Source: Mesonia maritima
GTDB taxonomy: Bacteria > Bacteroidota > Bacteroidia > Flavobacteriales > Flavobacteriaceae
Assembly (NCBI RefSeq): GCF_042433895.1
Contig: NZ_JBHLUA010000012.1
Location: forward strand, 1,035,702-1,099,701
DNA: 64,000 nt
Reading direction: 5' to 3'
The first letter of the stretch is position 1. Every line of letters begins with the position of its first letter. The notes beneath the pieces were generated by a model. The model was given only the letters and a program-made list of their open reading frames with translations. It had not been told where the DNA came from and ran no database searches. Shown here in pieces: positions 58,965 through 64,000 of the stretch. The translations under genes were made by a program, and so were the position numbers.

Positions 58965-61592
58965 TTGTCAGCAAAAAAAGCCCCAAAAGTTACGCCGTTA
59001 ATGAAGCAATATTATGCGATAAAGCATAAATATCCCGATGCGATGTTGTTGTTTCGAGTAGGCGATTTTTACGAAACTTTTGGCGAAGATGCCGTAAAAG
59101 CTGCAAAAATTTTAAACATTGTGCTCACCAACCGAAATAACGGTAGCGAGCGCACAGAATTAGCTGGATTTCCTCATCATTCGTTAAATACGTATTTGCC
59201 GAAGTTGGTAAAATCTGGACAGCGTGTGGCGATTTGTGATCAGTTGGAAGACCCGAAACAAACCAAAACCATCGTAAAACGTGGCGTAACGGAATTGGTG
59301 ACGCCCGGCGTGGCTTTAAATGACGAAGTTTTACAGAGCAAGACAAATAATTTTTTGTGTTCGGTTCACTTTGGAAAGAAAAATTGCGGAATTTCTTTTG
59401 TTGATGTTTCTACCGGCGAATTTTTAACCGCGCAAGGAAATACGGAATATCTGGATAAATTATTGCAAAACTTTAATCCGAGTGAGGTTTTAGTTTCTAA
59501 AAAACATAAGAAATTATTTACCGAAAAATTCGGCGATAACTTTCATACATTTTATTTAGAAGATTGGGTTTTTAAGCCTGATTATGCAAGAGAAACTTTA
59601 CATAATCATTTTGAAACAAACTCATTAAAAGGCTTTGGAATTGAGCAGTTAGAAGATGGAATTATTGCTTCGGGTTCAATTTTATATTATTTAAGCGAAA
59701 CGCAACATCATAAATTGCAGCATCTTTCTTCTATCGCGAGAATTGCTGAAGAAGAATATGTTTGGATGGATCGGTTTACTATTAGAAATCTAGAACTTTA
59801 TCATTCGCCGGCTTCGCAAGCGGTTACGCTTTTAGAAGTGATCGATAAAACCATTTCGCCAATGGGCGGAAGATTGTTAAAACGTTGGTTGGCGCTTCCT
59901 TTAAAAAACTTAGCGAAAATTTCTGAACGCCATGAAGTTGTCGAATTTTTCCTAAAAAATAATGCGTTAAAAGATCAGTTGCAATCGCAAATTAAAAATA
60001 TGAGCGATTTAGAGCGTTTAATTTCTAAAGTAGCGACACAAAAAATTAGCCCGCGTGAAGTTATTCAGCTTAAAAATTCTTTAGATGCAATTGTTCCTAT
60101 AAAACAAGCGACAAAAGAAGCGAAATGCGAACCTTTAAATCGAATTTCAGATAATTTACACGCCTGTGAATTATTGCGAACAAAAATCAGCGAAGCTTTA
60201 AAAGAAGAGGCTCCGGTAAACATCAATAAAGGAAATGCAATAGCCGACGGTTTTTCTGAAGAATTAGACGATTTGCGAAAAATCGCATTTTCAGGAAAAG
60301 ATTACCTTGATAAAATGTTGCAACGCGAAATTGAAGCGACCGGAATTACCAGTTTAAAAATAGCCAGCAATAATGTTTACGGATTTTATATTGAAGTGCG
60401 AAATTCACATAAAGATAAAGTTCCGGAAACTTGGGTAAGAAAGCAAACGCTTGTCAATGCAGAACGTTATATCACAGAAGAATTAAAAGAATATGAAGCA
60501 AAAATTCTTGGCGCCGAAGAAAAGATTTTTGCCTTAGAACAACAGCTTTTTACAAAATTGGTAGTTTGGCTGAATGATTATATAAAATCGGTTCAGCAAA
60601 ATGCGCTTTTAGTTGCGCGTTTAGATTGCCTGTCAAGTTTTGCACAACTCGCTTTAGAAGAAAACTACGCAAAACCTGTTTTAACCGAAAGTTTTGATTT
60701 GTCGATTACCGCAGGTCGTCATCCGGTGATTGAAAAACAACTTCCGGTTGGTGAAAATTATATTACCAATGATTTAAAGCTTGATCGTGAAAATCAACAA
60801 ATTGTAATGATTACCGGTCCTAATATGAGTGGTAAATCAGCAATTTTGCGGCAAACTGCTTTAATCGTTCTATTAGCACAAATGGGAAGTTTTGTTCCGG
60901 CTGATGCTGCTGAAATTGGCTTGGTCGATAAAATTTTTACTAGAGTAGGAGCGAGCGATAATATAAGTATGGGCGAATCTACATTTATGGTAGAAATGAA
61001 TGAAACCGCCAATATTCTAAATAATATTTCCGAACGTAGTTTGGTGTTGCTCGATGAAATTGGTCGTGGAACAAGTACGTATGATGGAATTTCAATCGCT
61101 TGGGCAATTAGTGAATATTTACACGAGCATCCTGCAAAAGCGAAAACCTTGTTTGCAACGCATTATCATGAATTGAATGAAATGACGCAAACCTTCCCAA
61201 GAATTAAAAACTACAATGTTTCGGTAAAGGAATTAAAAGATAATGTGTTATTTCTTCGGAAATTAGTTCCCGGTGGAAGTGAACATAGTTTCGGGATTCA
61301 TGTGGCGAAAATGGCAGGAATGCCACAACAGGTTTTACACCGCGCAAATAAGATCTTAAAAAAGTTGGAACAATCGCATGGAGGAGAAGAATTAAGTGGA
61401 AATTTAAAAGCCGCTACAGAAAAAGAACCACAGCTTAGTTTTTTTCAATTAGATGATCCTTTGCTTGAAGAAATTAAAGAAGAAATATTACATCTTGATA
61501 TTGATACACTTACGCCGGTAGAAGCTCTAATGAAATTAAATGAAATTAAACGAATGCTAAAACCTTCGAGAAAAGAAGAAAAAAAAGTTTAA
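58965..61592 (+). CDS. mutS: DNA mismatch repair protein MutS, probable TTG start
   Basis: MutS recognises mismatches and starts repair. The 875-residue product has the mismatch-binding domain I (LMKQYYAIKHKYPDAMLLF; phenylalanine in the GDFYETF region), connector, lever and clamp domains, and the ATPase domain with Walker A GPNMSGKS (618-625), Walker B LLDEIGRGTSTYDG and ATHYHELNEM. TTG 58965 gives the N-terminus (M)SAKKAPKVTPLMKQYY, matching family proteins; ATG 59001 would remove the first conserved residues. A longer in-frame TTG at 58926 seems unlikely. No mutL is nearby. Dispersed element D lies just upstream. Confidence 0.94.
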   Translation: MSAKKAPKVTPLMKQYYAIKHKYPDAMLLFRVGDFYETFGEDAVKAAKILNIVLTNRNNGSERTELAGFPHHSLNTYLPKLVKSGQRVAICDQLEDPKQTKTIVKRGVTELVTPGVALNDEVLQSKTNNFLCSVHFGKKNCGISFVDVSTGEFLTAQGNTEYLDKLLQNFNPSEVLVSKKHKKLFTEKFGDNFHTFYLEDWVFKPDYARETLHNHFETNSLKGFGIEQLEDGIIASGSILYYLSETQHHKLQHLSSIARIAEEEYVWMDRFTIRNLELYHSPASQAVTLLEVIDKTISPMGGRLLKRWLALPLKNLAKISERHEVVEFFLKNNALKDQLQSQIKNMSDLERLISKVATQKISPREVIQLKNSLDAIVPIKQATKEAKCEPLNRISDNLHACELLRTKISEALKEEAPVNINKGNAIADGFSEELDDLRKIAFSGKDYLDKMLQREIEATGITSLKIASNNVYGFYIEVRNSHKDKVPETWVRKQTLVNAERYITEELKEYEAKILGAEEKIFALEQQLFTKLVVWLNDYIKSVQQNALLVARLDCLSSFAQLALEENYAKPVLTESFDLSITAGRHPVIEKQLPVGENYITNDLKLDRENQQIVMITGPNMSGKSAILRQTALIVLLAQMGSFVPADAAEIGLVDKIFTRVGASDNISMGESTFMVEMNETANILNNISERSLVLLDEIGRGTSTYDGISIAWAISEYLHEHPAKAKTLFATHYHELNEMTQTFPRIKNYNVSVKELKDNVLFLRKLVPGGSEHSFGIHVAKMAGMPQQVLHRANKILKKLEQSHGGEELSGNLKAATEKEPQLSFFQLDDPLLEEIKEEILHLDIDTLTPVEALMKLNEIKRMLKPSRKEEKKV

Positions 61593-61610
61593 TTTTTTCA
61601 AGAAAAAGGT

Positions 61611-61640
61611 TTTGGTAAAACAATAAAAAGTTTAAATTTG
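61611..61640 (+). promoter_or_regulatory. Promoter of the tRNA pair
   Basis: TTTG (61611-61614) and TAAATTTG (61633-61640) are separated by 18 bases, a full match to the Bacteroidota -33/-7 form. Transcription is expected near 61646, about 36 bases before tRNA-Gly. Confidence 0.85.
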
Positions 61641-61681
61641 CATCCGCATTTAAGCAACAAAGTTCTTTACATAAGCTTTAC

Positions 61682-61754
61682 GCGAAAATAGCTCAGTTGG
61701 TAGAGCGCCACCTTGCCAAGGTGGAGGTCGCGGGTTCGAATCCCGTTTTTCGCT
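61682..61754 (+). tRNA. tRNA-Gly (anticodon GCC)
   Basis: This 73-base cloverleaf has acceptor gcgaaaa/ttttcgc, the D-arm agctcagttggtagagc, the anticodon stem ccacc/ggtgg with loop ttGCCaa, and T-arm cgggttcgaatcccg. CCA is not encoded. It is co-transcribed with the downstream tRNA-Leu. Confidence 0.96.
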
Positions 61755-61791
61755 CTAAGTAAAAAATAGTCTAAATATTTAAAATATATAG

Positions 61792-61875
61792 GCTCGGGTG
61801 GTGGAATTGGTAGACACGTTGGACTTAAAATCCAATGAACATTAGTTCGTACGGGTTCAAGTCCCGTCCCGAGTA
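61792..61875 (+). tRNA. tRNA-Leu (anticodon TAA)
   Basis: This 84-base class II tRNA has acceptor gctcggg/cccgagt (first pair G-U), anticodon stem ttgga/tccaa with loop ctTAAaa, a long variable arm and T-arm acgggttcaagtcccgt. The discriminator is A and CCA is not encoded. A terminator follows four bases later. Confidence 0.96.
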
Positions 61876-61878
61876 CTT

Positions 61879-61917
61879 AAAGCCTTGTTAATCTTTTGAT
61901 TTTCAAGGCTTTTTTGT
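61879..61917 (+). terminator. Terminator of the tRNA pair
   Basis: Arms aaagccttg (61879-61887) and caaggcttt (61904-61912) are perfect 9-base complements, followed by a T run. Confidence 0.8.
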
Positions 61918-62500
61918 TTTTACTCGATTAAATTGTACGTAAATCTGTACGCAAGTTTTAAATTAGCCTATTTTATTATTCTATTCGTGCGTCAATTTAT
62001 CGGAGAATTTTTTTCAAAGTAAGACTTTAAGGTTTGATAAAATGAAATTTTGTAATCGTTCAAGGTTTGTAATTAATAACAATAAATTAGTGTAGTCAAT
62101 CAAAGGAAAAGTATATACTTTTTTATGGTAATGCATTGCCGGAATTAATATTCGTTTGAATTAAAAAAGAGGGTGTAATGCCCTCTTTTTTAATTATAAA
62201 TTCTTTTAAATCCGTTATTGTAGATTTTAATTTTGCTTTATGCTTGATGAAAAATCGCTGTAATAGCATTCGTAGTGTGATGGGTTTAAACCCTACACTC
62301 ATTTTCCATGATTTTTTTGGTCGGTGGCTTTTCCTTATAGCACAAATTAATATTTTTGCTTTGGAAAATTAGCCGTTTTTTATAAATGGCTAGCTTGCAG
62401 TTGTTATTAAATATCTCAATAATTAAGTAGTGTGCTTTTTAACTTCAGGGTTTTAATGCCTGCACACGTGATATATTGGAGTGGACGTTTACCTGACATA
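61918..62500. other. AT-rich gene-free stretch after the tRNA genes
   Basis: About 580 bases hold no convincing gene. Directly after the tRNA terminator, TGTACGTAA and TGTACGCAA (61936-61956) form a short direct repeat 12 bases apart, which could be recombinase arm sites. A strong orphan terminator lies at 62162-62192. The base composition is lower in GC than the rest of the window. Confidence 0.45.
62162..62192. terminator. Orphan bidirectional terminator
   Basis: Arms aaaaaagaggg and ccctctttttt are perfect 11-base complements around gtgtaatg-like loop bases. No gene ends nearby on either strand, so it may end an unrecognised small transcript or mark a deleted gene. Confidence 0.7.
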
Positions 62501-62770
62501 TTATTTTCGAAGTTCTATAAATGCGTTTTCTAAATCTTTACGCTTGTAATACACACGTGCGCCAATTCCTATTGGGTTTAATATACCTTTTTTACTCCAA
62601 TTATGAACAGTGCTGACATCTACACTCAGCATTCTTGCAACCTCATTACGGGTTAAATACTTGGTAGGTTCTTTGGGTTGAAACTCTTTTTTAAGTTCTT
62701 GAAGTTGTTGTTTAATGTTTGCAAGGTCTTGCAATACATTTTCAGGTAATGTGATTTGTAAAGTTTGCAT
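62501..62770 (-). CDS. Excisionase-like helix-turn-helix protein (HTH_17 type)
   Basis: The 89-residue product has an N-terminal coiled coil (about 5-35, LPENVLQDLANIKQQLQELK) and a MerR-like/excisionase HTH (YLTRNEVARMLSVDVSTVHN, then WSKKGILNPIGIGARVYYKR, about 38-77). This architecture is typical of DNA-binding proteins on Bacteroidota integrative elements and conjugative transposons, often acting as recombination-directionality or regulatory factors. No integrase is in the window. It lies about 630 bases after tRNA-Leu, in a low-GC tail, which suggests the edge of an integrated element. Confidence 0.85.
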   Translation of the reverse strand: MQTLQITLPENVLQDLANIKQQLQELKKEFQPKEPTKYLTRNEVARMLSVDVSTVHNWSKKGILNPIGIGARVYYKRKDLENAFIELRK

Positions 62771-63039
62771 TTGTAAAGGTGTTAAATTAGACTTTGGCTA
62801 ATCAACCACCCGATAAAAATTATACTTTTGTAGTTCCTATATCACAAAGGGCATTAGATTTACTTTCGGGTAGTCTTTTGCCTTTTTTTAATGAAACAAA
62901 TTTAAGGGGCTTAAATAAGAAATGAAGTAATAAAATTTTGCTTTAATTATTGTAAAATAATTAAAAACTTGGTAGTGAATTACTGGAATTTACTCTTTTT
63001 ATGATGGTTTTCTGATAAAAATAAATGCTTTTTTTCAGA
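62771..63039. other. Gap between the two tail genes
   Basis: A stretch of about 270 bases without a gene. TACTTTTG (62823-62830, plus) matches a -7 but has no plus-strand gene after it. cccga and tcggg segments (62808-62871) form a weak 60-base-spaced inverted repeat. Confidence 0.3.
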
Positions 63040-63519
63040 TTAATTATCTCTAAAAATCCGTTCTAAAGTGCTTTTTTTTATACCGAGGTCAAAATATTGA
63101 TGTATATGTTCAATCATTTTTTTGTCAGTATTATTTGTAAATTTATTTGCTTGTTTCATTAAAGATAGAAATTCAATTTTATCATTATTATTTTTAAGTT
63201 TAAACTTCTTTTTATAATCAAAAAACCTATCTAGGTTGTTACTTTGTTTTAGTGTCTGAATAAATTTTCTTGTGGATACTTCACCTTTCTTATTGGGGTA
63301 TTTTTTAAAATATGTATTTACTTTATTTTCAAAATCACTTACGGCATAATTGGGCGTACTATATTTGTAACTTTCATTTTTAACGTGTTCTATAAATTTT
63401 TTTAAACTCCATTTGTGAGTTTTGAAATTGAATGAAGCATTTTTAAATTCGAAATATTCTTTTGTTGTTTTATCTTGTAAATTGTTAGAAGCGTTTTTTT
63501 TACATTCTCCATTTTTCAT
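63040..63519 (-). CDS. Hypothetical protein, 159 residues
   Basis: The open frame encodes a lysine- and asparagine-rich, probably helical cytoplasmic protein starting MKNGECKKNASNNLQDKTTK and ending STLERIFRDN. Segments such as YFKKYPNKKGEVSTRKFIQT and DKKMIEHIHQYFDLGIKKST look like folded helices; the last part could be a small DNA-binding element, but no family is recognised. It has no signal peptide. A near -7 (TAAATTTT on the minus strand, about 9 bases upstream) may drive it. Its very AT-rich DNA and the location beside an excisionase-like gene are consistent with mobile-element cargo. Confidence 0.65.
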   Translation of the reverse strand: MKNGECKKNASNNLQDKTTKEYFEFKNASFNFKTHKWSLKKFIEHVKNESYKYSTPNYAVSDFENKVNTYFKKYPNKKGEVSTRKFIQTLKQSNNLDRFFDYKKKFKLKNNNDKIEFLSLMKQANKFTNNTDKKMIEHIHQYFDLGIKKSTLERIFRDN

Positions 63520-63904
63520 TTGAACAAAATTTATGTGGCCATTTTATTTTAAAATCTACTATGTTTTCCAAAAGCTCTTTTTTTATTCTTAAAGTAAGTT
63601 TACAAAGTAGCAGTTTTTCTTTTTTGTATTTTAAATCAAATTTAAACTAAGTTCGCTATTAGGACTTCTAAATAGGGGAACACTATTAATTATTTATATA
63701 TTTTGTTTTTATCAAGCTGTCACGTATAGTTATCATTTTTCAATTTTTCAACTATCTATTGCTTCTGCCTTCAATTGTTGAGTTTTTAATATTAGTATTC
63801 TCCTGTTAGTTATTAGTTTCTCTAAATAGACTTCAAAATCGATTATTTTACACGTTCTATATTAATAGATATGTATTGAATAATATTAAAGTTGACTTGA
63901 AGAC
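63520..63904. other. AT-rich gene-free stretch
   Basis: About 385 bases with no supported coding frame, tRNA or strong hairpin. I see only runs of T and A and scattered stop codons in all frames. Confidence 0.4.
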
Positions 63905-64000
63905 TTACCCGTTTTCGGACAGCTCTAAATTACACAATTTTTCTTTTTTCATTGGGTCTAGACCCAATGAAAATTCTTTATAGATCTGATTAGGGCTTTT
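63905..64000 (-). CDS. Possible C-terminal end of a gene running off the window (partial)
   Basis: On the minus strand the frame is open from the window edge (64000) for 31 codons (KSPNQIYKEFSLGLDPMKKE, then KLCNLELSENG) and stops at 63905-63907. The composition is protein-like and the strand agrees with the two tail genes. It is too short to identify and might be chance. A perfect 28-base palindrome (63946-63973) lies inside it. Confidence 0.35.
   Translation of the reverse strand, partial: KSPNQIYKEFSLGLDPMKKEKLCNLELSENG
63946..63973. repeat. Perfect 28-base palindrome
   Basis: The 14-base half ttttcattgggtct is followed directly by its reverse complement agacccaatgaaaa, with no spacer. 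It lacks a T run on the transcript side in either direction, so it does not look like a terminator. Its core GGGTCTAGACCC could be a protein-binding or recombination site. Confidence 0.75.

Noticed and set aside
62178..62372. 64-codon plus-strand ORF after the tRNA genes
   Set aside because: Its start codon lies in the loop of a strong terminator, the composition is not protein-like, and no family or promoter supports it.
63905..63925. Possible insertion-sequence end (gttttcggacag motif)
   Set aside because: The motif resembles ends I vaguely associate with Bacteroidota insertion sequences, but I see no matching opposite end or transposase in the window.
63946..63973. Palindrome as a rho-independent terminator
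   Set aside because: Downstream bases are A-rich or mixed on the relevant strand in both directions, without a T run.
1..64000. CRISPR array, rRNA genes, toxin-antitoxin or restriction systems
   Set aside because: I looked for regularly spaced short repeats, rRNA sequences and known defence-protein motifs and found none that I can support.

Overview
The window looks like chromosomal DNA of a marine-type Flavobacteriaceae (phylum Bacteroidota); I cannot fix the genus. The reasons are AT-rich DNA; A-rich leaders without Shine-Dalgarno sequences; several promoters of the Bacteroidota form (-33 TTTG/TTG, -7 TAnnTTTG); a type IX secretion sorting domain; a short (287-residue) primary sigma factor; and Bacteroidota-typical proteins (GSCFA, DUF4230, DUF5522, HPPK fused to a deoxynucleoside kinase, fused E1 alpha-beta of the branched-chain 2-oxoacid dehydrogenase).

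Layout. 1-8.4 kb: 3' part of a repetitive beta-helix surface protein, then era, der and a large outer-membrane beta-barrel protein. 8.4-14.6 kb: a very small convergent gene, a minus-strand operon (M23 peptidase, MerR regulator, LemA, two TPM-domain proteins) and divergent alaS. 14.8-21.3 kb: GSCFA protein, exported proteins, a TPR sensor kinase with LuxR-type regulator, and a DUF4230 protein. 21.4-33.8 kb: a nearly complete aerobic phenylacetate pathway (tetR-paaE-A-B-C-D-G-H-I-J-Z, an enoyl-CoA hydratase, paaY), with a TetR-type operator lying over the first promoter. No phenylacetate-CoA ligase (paaK) is visible. 33.9-37.7 kb: E2 and fused E1 of a branched-chain 2-oxoacid dehydrogenase, split by a four-helix-bundle gene. 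38-48 kb: a frameshifted TPR lipoprotein, a DUF2383 protein, a geranylgeranyl-reductase-family flavoprotein, a DUF4136 lipoprotein, a DUF5522 mini-protein with hutU, a PLP enzyme, a glucosaminidase-LysM lipoprotein, hemL and a GH3 protein. 48-61.6 kb: DUF2797, a racemase/symporter/acetyltransferase cassette, rpsU, rpoD, an AsmA-like protein, a YhhQ transporter, the HPPK-kinase fusion, an RNA methyltransferase and mutS. 61.7-64 kb: tRNA-Gly and tRNA-Leu with a strong promoter, then a sparse AT-rich tail with an excisionase-like HTH protein and unrecognised genes, possibly the edge of an integrated element.

The paa genes would convert phenylacetyl-CoA through the ring epoxide, oxepin and 3-oxoadipyl-CoA to acetyl-CoA and succinyl-CoA. 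The TetR regulator would release the paaE promoter when pathway intermediates are present, and PaaI and PaaY would clear dead-end thioesters.

The features most worth a second look are the single-nucleotide frame break at an A7 tract in the TPR lipoprotein; the PaaZ protein with an extra DinB/DUF1569-like C-terminal domain; a four-copy dispersed ~90-105 bp element; a 28-bp perfect palindrome at the right end; non-ATG starts at several housekeeping or pathway genes; and two small genes (44 and 58 codons) that length filters would miss. I did not find CRISPR arrays, rRNA, complete insertion sequences or a recognisable defence system.
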